The notes beneath the pieces were generated by a model. It was given only the letters and a program-made list of their open reading frames with translations, was not told the DNA's origin and did not search any database. This document shows positions 21,449 to 31,960 of a stretch of DNA of 64,000 nucleotides, in pieces. A program made the position numbers and the translations under genes. The number at the start of each line of letters is the position of its first letter. Within the stretch, counting starts at the first letter, position 1. The DNA is taken from assembly GCA_963675135.1 (NCBI GenBank), contig OY776129.1:64575028-64639027 (forward strand), read 5' to 3'. The DNA is from Galeopsis tetrahit. Its lineage: Eukaryota > Streptophyta > Magnoliopsida > Lamiales > Lamiaceae.

Positions 21449-24400
21449 GCGGCATACCAAAAAATGTACTTCACCGGATATAGTTTGGATTGACTTCTAA
21501 TATATTGTTACATTGCAATATATAACGCCAATATATGACCATTAGAATCTATAAACCTAATGGTTACGAAACCAAGTGTATAATAAAATAGACGAAGCGT
21601 GCGAGTTGTATGCAAATATTTTCAGCGAAATTAAAAATTTCCGACGCAAAAAAGACTAAACTCAGGAAAAAAAAAGACCAAAATTGTACGAACTAGGACA
21701 AATTTGAAAAGCAAAAACTTAAAAGATACTCCGTAAAGAATTAAAGCAGAAAAATTAAGAAAGAAATTTAACAGAAAGACGACAAAAGAAAACAACCAGT
21801 GTCCGTACCACGACAAAGATCCCCCAAGAGTTGAGTCAAAATAGTTAATTGACGGCTTGAATTCATACGCACGTGGCAGCGCAAAAAATTCTCAATAGAG
21901 AAACCCTAGGAGCGGCATACCAAAAAATGTACTTCACCGGATATAGTTTGGATCGACTTCTAATATATTGTTACATTGCAATATATATAATGCCAATATA
22001 TATATGACCATTAGAATCTATAAACCTAATGGTTACGAAACTAAGTGTATAATAAAATAGACGAAGCATGCGAGTTGTATGCAAATATTTTCAGCGAAAT
22101 TAAAATTTTCCGACGCCAAAAAGACTAAACTTAGAAAAAAAAAGACCAAAATTGTACGACCTAGGACAAATTTGAAAAGCAAAAACTTAAAAGATACTCC
22201 GTAAATAATTAAAGTAGAAAAATTAAGAAAGAAATTCAACAGAAAGACGATAAAAGAAAATAATCAGTGTCTGTACCACGACAAGGATACCCCAAGAGTT
22301 GGATCAAAATAGTTAATTGACGTACGGCTTGAATTCAAACGCACGTGGCAATGCAAAAAAATCTCACTAGAGAAACCCTAGGAGCGGCACACCAAAAAAT
22401 GTAATTCACCGGATATAGTTTGGATTGACATCTAATATATTGTTACATTACATTACGAAACCAAGTGTATAATAAAATAGAAGAAGCGTGCGAGTTGTAT
22501 GCAAATATTTTCAGCGAGATTAAAATTTTTTGACGCAAAAAAGACTAAACTTAGAAAAAAAAGACCAAAATTGTACAACGTAGGACAAATTTGAAAAGCA
22601 AAAACTTAAAAGATACTCCATAAAGAATTAAAGTAGATAAATTAAGAAAGAAATTCACCAGAAAGACGACAAAAGAAAACAATCAGTGTCCGTACCACGA
22701 CAAAGATCCCCCAAGAGTTGGGTCAAAATAGTTTATTGACGGCTTGAATTCAAACACACGTGGCAGCGTAAAAAATTCTCACTAGAGAAACCCTGGGAGC
22801 GGCATACAAAAAAATGTACTTCACCTGGTTTTATTTGGATTGACTTCTAATATATTGTTACATTACAATATATATAACGCCAATATATGACCATTAGAAT
22901 CTATAAACCTAATGGTTACGAAACCAAGTGTATAATAAAATAGACGAAGGGCGCGAGTTGTATGCAAATATTTTCAGCGAAATTAAAATTTTCCGACGCA
23001 AAAAAGACTAAACTTAGAAAAAAAAAAGACCAAAATTGTACGACCTAGGACAAATTTGAAAAGCAAAAACTTAAAAAGATACTCCGTAAAGAATTAAAGT
23101 AGAAAAATTAAGAAAGAAATTCAACAGAAAGACGACAAATGAAAACAACCAGTGTCCGTACCACGACAAAGATCCCCCAAGAATTGGGTCAAAATAATTA
23201 ATTAATTGACGGCTTGAATTCAAACGCATGTGGCAGTGCAAAAAATTCTCACTAGAGAAACCCTAGGAGCGGCATACCAAGAAATGTACTTCACCGGATA
23301 TAGTTTGGATTGACTTCTAATATATTGTTACATTGCAATATATAACACCAATATATGACCATTAGAATCTATAAACCTAATGGTTACGAAACCAAGTGTA
23401 TAATAAAATAGAAGAAGCGTGCGAGTTGTATGCAAATATTTTCAGCGAGATTAAAATTTTTTGACGCAAAAAAGACTAAACTTAGAAAAAAAAGACCAAA
23501 ATTGTACAACGTAGGACAAATTTGAAAAGCAAAAACTTAGAAGATACTCCGATCCGTAAAGAATTAAAGTAGAAAAATTAAGAAAGAAATTCAATAGAAA
23601 GACGATAAAAGAAAAGAATCAGTGTCCGTACCACGAAAAAGATCCACCAAGAATTGGGTCAAAATAGTTAATTAATTGACGGCTTGAATTCAAACGCATG
23701 TGGCAGCGCAAAAAATTCTCACTAGAGAAACCCTAGGAGCGGCATACCAAGAAATGTACTTCACCGGATATAGTTTGGATTGACTTCTAATATATTGTTA
23801 CATTGCAATATATAACACCAATATAAGACCATTAGAATCTATAAACCTAATGGTTACGAAACCAAGTGTATAATAAAATAGACGAAGCGTGCGAGTTGTA
23901 TGCAAATATTTTCAGCGAAATTAAAATTTTCTGACGCAAAAAAGACTAAACTTAGGAAAAAAAAAAGACCAAAATTGTACGACCTAGGACAAATTTGAAA
24001 AGCAAAAACTTAAAAGATACTCCGTAAAGAATTAAAGTAGAAAAATTAAGAAAGAAATTCAACATAAAGACGACAAAAGAAAACAACCAGTGTCCGTACC
24101 ACGACAAAGATCCCCCAAGAGTTGAGTCAAAATAGTTAATTGACGGCTTGAATTCATACGCACGTGGCAGCACAAAAAATTCTCAATAGAGAAACCCTAG
24201 GAGCGGCATACCAAAAAATGTACTTCACCGGATATAGTTTGGACCTACTTCTAATATATTGTTACATTGCAATATATATAACGCCAATATATATATGACC
24301 ATTAGAATCTATAAACCTAATGGTTACGAAACCAAGTGTATAATAAACTAGAAGAAGCGTGCGAGTTGTATGCAAATATTTTCAGCGAGATTAAAAATTT

Positions 24401-24689
24401 TTGACGCAAAAAAGACTAAACTTAGAAAAAAAAGACCAAAATTGTACAACGTAGGACAAATTTGAAAAGCAAAAACTTAAAAGATACTTTGTAAAGAATT
24501 AAAGTAGAAAAATTAAGAAAGAAATTCAACTGAAAGACGACAAAAGAAAACAATTAGTGTCCGTACCACGACAAAGATCCCCCAAGAGTTTGGGTCAAAT
24601 TAGTTAATTGCCGGCTTGAATTCAAACTCACGTGGCAGCGCAAAAAATTCTCACTAGAGAAACCCTAGGAGCGGCATACCAAAAAATAT
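21449..24689 (+). repeat. Tandem satellite array, units 3-10
   Basis: Unit starts at AGCGGCA: 21449, 21911, 22383, 22798, 23268, 23738, 24202 and 24670, giving periods of 462, 472, 415, 470, 470, 464 and 468 bp. The 415-bp unit lacks the hairpin segment. Units differ by scattered substitutions and small indels, with two visible subtypes (GACGAAGCGTGC versus GAAGAAGCGTGC, and CGACCTAGG versus CAACGTAGG). Apparent minus-strand ORFs of 60-70 codons recur in every unit but have no codon structure beyond the repeat itself. Unit 10 is broken at 24690 by an L1. Confidence 0.92.
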
Positions 24690-26859
24690 ACATCATCAGC
24701 GACTATCGGCCTATCTCTATGATCAACTGCTACTATAAAATTATAGCTAAGACATTGGCAAGGAGGCTCTCAAAGGTTATTGGTTCGGTGATCTCGGAGT
24801 CGCAATCGGGGTTCATTCACGGGAGGCAGATATTAGATGGAGTCTTGGTGCTTAATGAGCTCATAGATGATGCAAAGAAAAGGAAGTTGGAAAGGCTGTT
24901 TTTTAAGATTGATTTCGCAAAAGCCTTTGATTCGGTGGATTGGAACTTCTTGGATGATATGATGAAAAGTATGGGTTTTGCTCCTAAGTGGTGTAAGTGG
25001 ATCCGGGAGTGTGTTTCCTCAGCTTCTGTGCTAGTCAATGGCAGCCCCTCAACCGAATTCAAACTAGAACGTGGGCTTCGGCAAGGAGACCCCCTCTCTC
25101 CGCTGCTCTTCATCATCGTGGCCGAGGGTTTAAGTGCTCTCATTCATAAAGCCACGGCAGTAGGAGCATTTGATGCGGCAATAGTTGGGCGGAAGGAGAT
25201 CTCGGTTACTCACCTCCAATATGCCGATGACACTATTTTGGTGGGGGAAGCGTCCACAAAAAATGTTTGGGCTCTAAAATGTCTGCTGGTCAATTTTGAA
25301 CGGCTATCCGGGTTAAAAATAAACTTCTCTAAGTGCAGCCTGCTCGGACTAAATGTTGATTTGGAAGTTCAACAAGGTATGGCAGACTTTTTAGGTTGTC
25401 GAGTGGGGTCGCTTCCCATGAACTTTCTCGGGTTACAAGTTGGGATTAATTCCAATAGGGCAGATGCATGGAAAGGGGTGATTGAGAAAGTTAAGAACAG
25501 AATCAAGATGTGGGAGGATCGACAAATCTCTTTTGGTGGTAGAATTACACTACTCAATGCGGTTCTCGTATCGCTGCCTATTTATTATCTCTCCTTTTAT
25601 CGCATTCCTAAGAAAATCTTGAGTGAATTAGTTAAATTACAGCGTAATTTTTTGTGGGGGGTGGTGTGTGCTCTACAAAAATTCCATGGGTTTCATGGAA
25701 CGACATTTGTAGATCTAAACAAGTCGGGGGACTTGGCGTTCGAAATATTGATTCATTTAACATTGCTCTTCTTGGCAGGTGGGCGTGGAGACTCCGAATG
25801 GAACCCAAGGCTTTATGGGTCAAAATACTTGACTCCAAATATGACATTTATATGACAGGTTCCTCAAATGCTCAGGCGATCAGAAATCTGCCTTCATTCT
25901 GGTGGAAAATGCTAAGTTCGTTATTTATTGACAATGCTCAAAACTCTTGGTTCAGCAACAATATGACCAGGGTCTTGGGGAATGGTGGAGATACTTTCCT
26001 TTGGCATGATAGATGGTCGGATGATCCAGCGCTAAAATTTCAATATCCGAGGCTGTTCTCAATTTGTGTCAACAAGGAGGCACGACTTAGTGAATCTGGA
26101 ATGTGGGCTAATGGAAGGTGGAACTGGGTTATTCAATGGAGAAGACCACTTTTCACCTGGGAAGAAACTCTCGCTGGACAGTTGGTCGGATCGCTGGAGA
26201 ATTTAAATCTGCAGGTCACGTCCAAGGACACTTGGCGATGGAAGGCTACAGCTAACGGCACATACAGCCCCAAGGCAGCGTACGTTGTTTTGGGTTCTGC
26301 TGCGCAAACTCAGGCCCTTCCAGAAGAGGTACTTTCTGCACTAAAGTCCATCTGGAATAAAATGACTCCCTTAAAATATTCAGGTTTAGCATGGAAAGTG
26401 TTAAGAGGTCGAATTGCCACTCGAACCGAGCTCAGCAAGCGTAACATTCTGGGAATTGGTGATGACTTGTGCTGTGCACTGTGCGGCGCGGCTGACGAAA
26501 ATACTCAGCACTTGTTCTTTGGCTGTACTATGGCCAATAAAATTTGGAGATTGATCTTTTCCTGGTTCGTCAATAGCTCGCCGATGCAGATTACCACAGC
26601 TGCACACTTTCATCAGTTCTGTGGAATTATCGGATTCAATCGTAAGAAATTTATCGTAGAATGCATTTGGTGTCTGTCGGTCTGGTTTATTTGGAATGCC
26701 AGAAATAAGAAGATTTTCTCAAACGAGGAGCCGAAACCAGAAAAAATATTTGACGAAATTAGAGCAAAGGCCTGGAGTATCTTCTGTCTCCAAAAAGAAT
26801 GTTCTACCTCGACTTCATTTCACGACTGGTGTGCAAACCCGAGAGCAGTCTGTGTATAA
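24690..26859 (+). pseudogene. L1 ORF2 fragment (RT and C-terminal zinc finger), one frameshift
   Basis: The frame begins at DYRPISMIN, continues through FFKIDFAKAFDSVDWNF, GLRQGDPLSPLLF and the catalytic LQYADDTILVG (YADD at 25220-25231), and reaches LWG near 25660. There it leaves the frame at a six-G run; the downstream frame (open to the stop at 26859) continues KIPWVSWNDICRSK, GGLGVRN and a zf-RVT region (LKYSGLAWKVLRGR, CALCGAADENTQHLFFGC). The endonuclease and early RT are absent because of 5' truncation. Except for the G-run both halves are fully open, which is notable for a dead copy. Confidence 0.88.
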
Positions 26860-26977
26860 ATTTCCTTCATAAGGGTCTAGGCATCTAGGCTGAATTGGAG
26901 TTTAGGTTAGGCTGATCTGGTGTTTGGGCCTCAATATTACCTGTATCTTGTATCTAGACTATCTTTCTTTTTATAGC

Positions 26978-26990
26978 GTACCTCTGGTAC
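26978..26990 (+). other. L1 3'-UTR hairpin
   Basis: GTACCTCTGGTAC, a 5-bp stem with TCT loop, about 35 bases before the A tail. The same 13-mer occurs at 55285-55297 in the other L1. It could be the RNA structure recognised by the element's own reverse transcriptase. Confidence 0.5.
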
Positions 26991-27032
26991 TCTATCACTA
27001 TCAATATAATCCATTTTTTCCTTTAAAAAAAA

Positions 27033-27295
27033 AATATATGACCATTAGAATCTATAAACCTAATGGTTACGAAACCAAGTGTATAATAAAATAGAAGAAG
27101 CGTGCGAGTTGTATGCAAATATTTTCAGCGAGATTAAAAATTTTTGACGCAAAAAAGACTAAACTTAGAAAAAAAGACCAAAATTGTACAACGTAGGACA
27201 AATTTGAAAAGCAAAAACTTAAAAGATACTCCATAAAGAATTAAACTAGATAAATTAAGAAAGAAATTCACCAGAAAGACGACAAAAGAAAACAA
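27033..27295 (+). repeat. Satellite unit 10, right part
   Basis: Resumes at TATATGACCATTAG with the conserved hairpin and runs to GACGACAAAAGAAAACAA, where foreign sequence starts. Confidence 0.85.
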
Positions 27296-28852
27296 GGCTG
27301 GAGGGGTATATAGCCAGACCCAATTGATTGCTGAATAATTAACATTTGTTGTTGCAGGGCCAGCCGAAATGGGCCTCAATTTGGACTGGATTCTTCCTTC
27401 TTTCATTTCCTCTTCTTTAAATCCAGGAACGTACACTTGGACTTCAAATAATTAAATTTTGTTTAAATAGCCTTTACTAATATTAATCAGAAGCCCCCCT
27501 AAATTCCCCTCACAAGACGCAAAAAAACAACCAATTATTTAAAAAGAGGGTCATTTAAATAAAAAATTAAGAAGGAAGGCTTTTTAAACGAGGTGACTAG
27601 GCCCTTTAAATAAAGATCTCAATTATTAATTATGTTGCCATTTTCTTCAATAATGCTCCCCTTCTCGATTTATTCCTTTGATTGACTCCACAATATTATT
27701 TGAGACGTGTTTTGCTCTAAAAATTCTCATTTTTTCTAAAAAAAAATAAAACTCCGAGGAAGAACGCCGGAGAAGAAAGACGGAGACAACGAAGGACTTT
27801 TGGAAGAAATGAAATTCAGAAAGGAGAAGAGGAAAAGAGGCGGTTGCGTGGAGTAAATGAAAGAAGATGGGGTAGAATCGAGGATTTTCCTCGAGAGAAT
27901 AACAAGAGAGAGAGAAAAGCGACCGCGTGGGGCCCAAGCGCGGAAGCCGAAACGTCTTCAAGGCTAGAGGCGGGAAAAGCCTTTGGAGAAGGACATTTTT
28001 TGAAATTTCCTCTCAGAAGCAGGAACAATACACGTCTCTCCAGAAGGGCCTCTGTACCAGGTTCATTGGAATTTTCTACTCTCACAAAAGATATCTCCCT
28101 TTTACGAGAGTAGGGGGGAGTAGATGATGCGGCCTAAAAATGTTATCTAATAAGGAGTCGACACGTGTATAGAGGATAGGATAAAAGTGGAAAGATGAGA
28201 TTATGTAATACTCTCTGGATAAAGAATCCCCTCTGGAGATCCCTCTGGAGGGAGCTCCATCTGGAGAAAAGCGTCGGGAAGAATCAGTCTTGATATGAGT
28301 TCATAGGCCGTAAATGTAGGGAAATTCCGCCATTTTCGGTCCAAGCTGAGTAGAAGAAACACTTTATCCTCCTTTATCTTAGGGGACGAAGTCCACTAAG
28401 AATGAGTAGGGCCGGTTCTGTAGGAGTGGAAAAGGTGGAGGACCTTGTCAACCTAGCAAGGTCGGGTCCAAGAGGTAGCTCCGAAAGAGAAGGAAGGCTT
28501 GACTTCCTCTCGAGAGGGAGTCTCTATAAATAGGTAAATCCAAGGAGGTTTTGAGGTTAGATATTCTTACTTTACTGAACTTAATATACTGAGTACAAAA
28601 CACATTTCTGATATTCTTCGAAAGCCTGTTCTTGATAAATCAAGGATCTCGAGATCCTTGTGATATATTGATAAGCCCTATACTGATTTAGGCATCGGAG
28701 TGTCCGCGCCGGACCCCCTCCAGCGTGTTCTGTGCAGGTTCTCGAGGATTCTATTGAAGGCAGCAGCACCATTGGATTGCTTCTACGTGTTTGGGAAATC
28801 AGATATCCAACTCAGAGGATATCCAATCCCCTTGTACAAATTTTGGCACATC
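27296..28852. mobile_element. Composite insert within satellite, ending in an LTR-like sequence
   Basis: Non-satellite sequence, more GC-rich in its middle than its neighbours. Bases 27296-28123 are unrecognised; short frames there on both strands lack supporting motifs. The right part (28124-28838) has LTR traits. After it the satellite resumes at an earlier point of the unit than where it left off, so this is not a simple clean insertion. Confidence 0.4.
28124..28838 (+). repeat. Probable Gypsy-type LTR remnant
   Basis: Starts TGATGCGGCC and ends TTGTACA, followed by AATTTTGGCACATCA, which resembles the spacer plus primer-site start of Gypsy elements. A TATA box CTATAAATAG lies at 28524-28533, and a GCATCGGAGTGTCCGCGCCG segment near 28692 is of a type common near plant Gypsy LTR ends. 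No internal domain follows. It is a solo or truncated LTR. Confidence 0.4.
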
Positions 28853-29756
28853 ACAAGTGTATAATAAAATAGACGAAGGGTGCGAGTTGTATGCAAATAT
28901 TTTCAGCGAAATTAAAATTTTCCGACGCAAAAAAGACTGAACTTAGAAAAAAAAAAGACCAAAATTGTACGACCTAGGACAAATTTGAAAAGCAAAAACT
29001 TAAAAGATACTCCGTAAAGAATTAAAGTAGAAAAATTAAGAAAGAAATTCAACAGAAAGACGACAAATGAAAACAACCAGTGTCCGTACCACGACAAAGA
29101 TCCCCCAAGAATTGGGTCAAAATAGTTAATTAATTGACGGCTTGAATTCAAACGCATGTGGCAGCGCAAAAAATTCTCACTAGAGAAACCCTAGGAGCGG
29201 CATACCAAGAAATGTACTTCACCGGATATAGTTTGGATTGACTTCTAATATATTGTTACATTGCAATATATAACACCAATATTTGACCATTAGAATCTAT
29301 AAACCTAATGGTTACGAAACCAAGTGTATAATAAAATAGAAGAAGCGTGCGAGTTGTATGCAAATATTTTCAGCGAGATTAAAAATTTTTGACGCAAAAA
29401 AGACTAAACTTAGAAAAAAAAGACCAAAATTGTACAACGTAGGACAAATTTGAAAAGCAAAAACTTAAAAGATACTCCATAAAAAATTAAAGTAGAAAAA
29501 TTAAGAAAGAAATTCACCAGAAAGACGACAAAAGAAAATAATCAGTGTCCGTACCACGACAAAGATCCCCCAAGAGTTGGGTCAAAATAGTTTATTGACG
29601 GCTTGAATTCAAACGCACGTGGCAGCACAAAAAATTCTCACTAGAGAAACCCTAGGAGCGGCATACCAAAAAATGTACTTCACCGGATATAGTTTGGATT
29701 GACTTGTACTATATATTGATGTATTGTTACATTACAATATATATATAACGACAATG
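28853..29756 (+). repeat. Satellite units 11-13 (end of array)
   Basis: Unit 11 enters mid-unit at 28853, unit 12 is 29196-29656 (461 bp), and unit 13 starts at 29657 and decays after the GGATATAGTTTGG segment, with a last recognisable stretch near 29735-29756. Confidence 0.85.
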
Positions 29757-29988
29757 CATTGTACAACTATTAAAAATACAAGTTTTTTCCTATGTGATTG
29801 GATATATATTAAAAGTTTATTTATGAGAAAACATTAAAAATTAAAAAAGAAAAGAAAAGTTTTTTTTTTTTTTTTTTTTTATGGGGGAGGAAAAGGCATG
29901 CAAATCCGCCCACCTTAACCAACCGCCCACAGGAAAAAGTTTGTTTATATATTTAAAAGGGCCCATGGTTTTGTCTAAGGAAGTAAGG
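29757..29988. other. AT-rich flank with T20 run
   Basis: Includes a T homopolymer of about 21 bases (29860-29880). No coding or repeat family was recognised. It immediately precedes the TATA box of the small ORF. Confidence 0.4.
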
Positions 29989-29998
29989 TTATAAATAG
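29989..29998 (+). promoter_or_regulatory. TATA box upstream of small ORF
   Basis: TTATAAATAG, followed by a CT/TTC-rich leader (30015-30160) typical of plant 5' UTRs. Confidence 0.45.
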
Positions 29999-30164
29999 GG
30001 CATACCCCACCCACATTCTTCATCTCCATCTTCATCTTCATCATCTTCATCTTTCTTTTCCTCTCAAAAAAGAATTCTTCATCTTTCTTGAATTTCCTTC
30101 CCCTAGCCTCTTTCCAATTCTCTACCTCGATCTTATCGCACTCTCTCATCTTCATCCACATCTG

Positions 30165-30410
30165 ATGTCAATTTCTCGACCTTCATACATCTCTACTCTT
30201 CATATATACTACGTGTTATCTATGACAAGCCAATATACTCTCATGAAGATACGGCCTACAACGGCGCTGCCGGTGACGGCTGCGATGCTGCCTCTCTCGA
30301 GATTGTCGCGGATGATCGGGATTAGTGGAGGGGCAGCAAAAGTGGAGACGAAGCATGCGAAGAAAGATGGAAAGCACGCATATGAGGTGATGATACTGAC
30401 AACAGTTTGA
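30165..30410 (+). CDS. Small uncharacterised protein, 81 residues
   Basis: An intact 81-codon frame 167 bp downstream of a TATA box and directly after a CT-rich leader, a layout that looks like a real short plant transcript. The N-terminal 22 residues are Ser/Tyr/Ile-rich and could be untranslated if the second ATG (30222) or third ATG (30243) is used. The C-terminal half is basic, with a Gly/Ala hinge (GISGGAAKVE) and a Lys/His patch (KHAKKDGKHAYEV). GC content rises sharply from 30250 to 30390, unlike the surroundings, which supports coding. I do not recognise the family. No signal peptide or cysteines are present. It could also be a captured gene fragment. Confidence 0.4.
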   Translation: MSISRPSYISTLHIYYVLSMTSQYTLMKIRPTTALPVTAAMLPLSRLSRMIGISGGAAKVETKHAKKDGKHAYEVMILTTV

Positions 30411-31134
30411 ATTCAGTAGCTTTCTGCTCTGAATCCACTGCAACTCCAAAATTATTTTCTGAAGATTGAACAAGATGTTTTTCAGAACATTATATATAGA
30501 TGAAAGGAAATGAAAAGATGCAAACTGAATTATACTATAAATGCACAGCAGCACAGGTATTATATAAATTTGATTAGTGTGGTGTGCTGGTGTGAAGTTG
30601 AGTTTGATGAGGTGTGCCTTAATTGATTCGATATTTCTGTTACTTCTCCACCGCCATATGCTAGTGTGAAGTTGAGTTTGATGAGGTATATATATCTTAG
30701 TTGATATGAGATTGATGAGGTAGACCTTTTAATTGGTATTTTAAGAAATGTGTAACGAGTGATGTTTGGAGGAATAGTTTTGTATAAGTTTGAATAATAA
30801 GGTAGTAATGAATTGATCCTAATGGGCTTGAAGTGTGAAAATTGTATGTAGATTCTAATGTTCATCTTAATAATTCCAACCGGTAAATTCTATTATAAAT
30901 GCATAAAATTAAATTCTTGATTATATCTTACAATGAAGAAGAATCATTAAAAACTTAAATTATTTCTTTTCGATAAGATTTTTGTCACTTATAGTCGAAT
31001 ATAATATTACTTGATAATAGAATATCATAGATTATTCATTGACCAATATAGAAAATTAAAATTAAATATAAGACATACAAGATCGTGAGGTTCGCCCCAT
31101 TCAATATTCAGTCAATTCTCAATTATATCACGAT
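30411..31134. other. Intergenic AT-rich region
   Basis: Contains a short degenerate direct repeat (GTGTGAAGTTGAGTTTGATG at about 30591 and a near copy at about 30664). Otherwise nothing recognisable. The minus-strand frame 30560-30865 is low-complexity. Confidence 0.35.
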
Positions 31135-31551
31135 TCCTCAAACTACGCAAGATGGAGGCGGTTATTAAATAAAAAATAAAAAAAAATAAAAAGGAGAGAG
31201 AGAGAGAGGGAGTGAAAAAAAAAAAACACTGTACAGTTTAGGTTTGTAATTCACCCATTTTTTTGTACCCGGAATTTTCTTCATCAATTTAATTAATTGA
31301 AATAATTTTATTTAAAAAAATAAAATTTGAACAGATTTAATTTAATCATAAAAAGCAGCGAACTAGTAATACATTAGAATATGCGATTTTGAAATTCCTA
31401 AATCTATAAAAACAAAAAGGTACGTAATATTCTAAATCTCATGTCCCTTCACTTAATTGCAACCTTTCACAAACTAAAAAAATTAAAACCTCACACCTCT
31501 TCATAAAGTCATGATCACTAGTACTAAAAACATTATACATGATTCCTAAAA

Positions 31552-31557
31552 GACGTG
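31552..31557 (+). promoter_or_regulatory. ACGTG-core element in peptide gene 1 promoter
   Basis: GACGTG inside AAAAGACGTGACTATTAAAA-type context, 28 bp before the TATA box. The same element sits at 33795-33800 in the second gene although nearby bases have diverged. ACGTG cores bind bZIP/bHLH factors in plants; the function here is inferred. Confidence 0.35.
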
Positions 31558-31584
31558 ACTATTAAAAACTAGGCTTCCAAAATC

Positions 31585-31591
31585 TATATAA
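31585..31591 (+). promoter_or_regulatory. TATA box of peptide gene 1
   Basis: TATATAA, 84 bp before the ATG and inside a block conserved between both gene copies (ATCTATATAAGCACATGAAA). The ATG at 31596 lies too close to the TATA box to be in the transcript. Confidence 0.6.
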
Positions 31592-31675
31592 GCACATGAA
31601 ACTTATTCTATTCATCACAATTCTTATTCATTAACTTGCAATATTATACTTCATCATTTCAATATAATTAACATA

Positions 31676-31933
31676 ATGGCAAGGAATGGGTTGATCACTG
31701 CTGCTCTCGTGGTGGCTCTTGTGGTGGCGATAGTAGTGGTGCCTGCAACAGAAGCGGCTGAGAGAAACGGAAATGCACATTGTATGACGGAATGTTACTT
31801 TGATTGCACACAAATTAAGATTTTCAGCCAGGAAGAATGCAAAAACGAATGCATAATTGCTTGTGCCAGACATGCTATTAGAAAGACAATGTTAGAGGAG
31901 GATGCTAATAAATTTTTTCCCTTGTGGATTTAG
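31676..31933 (+). CDS. Secreted six-cysteine peptide precursor, thionin-like pattern (copy 1)
   Basis: An 85-residue precursor. Residues 1-27 are a clear signal peptide (MARNGLITAALVVALVVAIV, likely cleavage after ATEA). The mature part of about 58 residues has six cysteines spaced C-x3-C-x3-C-x10-C-x3-C-x3-C, all within residues 36-65, which suits a two-helix hairpin held by three disulphides. Plant thionin-like proteins show a comparable CxxxC array, so defence, reproductive signalling or storage are possible roles; none is shown by sequence. The C-terminal tail is charged and ends KFFPLWI. A paralogue at 33893 differs at only two residues (Gln52 to His, Ala64 to Gly). No intron is needed. 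The start was chosen because it directly precedes the signal peptide. Confidence 0.75.
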   Translation: MARNGLITAALVVALVVAIVVVPATEAAERNGNAHCMTECYFDCTQIKIFSQEECKNECIIACARHAIRKTMLEEDANKFFPLWI

Positions 31934-31960
31934 ATTTTGATAATGTTGTAATATTACTTC

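Larger units (their letters stand above)
24690..27032 (+). mobile_element. 5'-truncated L1-type LINE inserted in satellite unit 10
   Basis: Starts abruptly within the reverse-transcriptase region and ends with a 3' UTR and a short A run (about 27023-27032). Satellite unit sequence flanks both sides, but roughly 70-80 bp of the unit between the flanks is missing, so insertion came with a target deletion or a later loss. Similar in sequence to the full-length copy at 49083-55337, including the 3' hairpin. Confidence 0.88.
31135..31960 (+). repeat. Tandem segmental duplication, copy 1
   Basis: Matches 33405-34180 from a shared GGAGGCGGTTATT through the promoter, the peptide ORF and the first bases of the 3' UTR, offset about 2.2 kb. 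The coding part is nearly identical while the promoter has several indels. Confidence 0.8.

Noticed and set aside
21631..24173. Recurring 60-73 codon minus-strand frames (SFVVFLLNFFLNFS type) in the satellite
   Set aside because: They repeat because the satellite repeats. They are truncated differently in each unit and consist of low-complexity hydrophobic translation of A-rich DNA.
20510..29756. CRISPR-like array
   Set aside because: Units are direct tandem repeats without unique spacers, and the genome is a plant.
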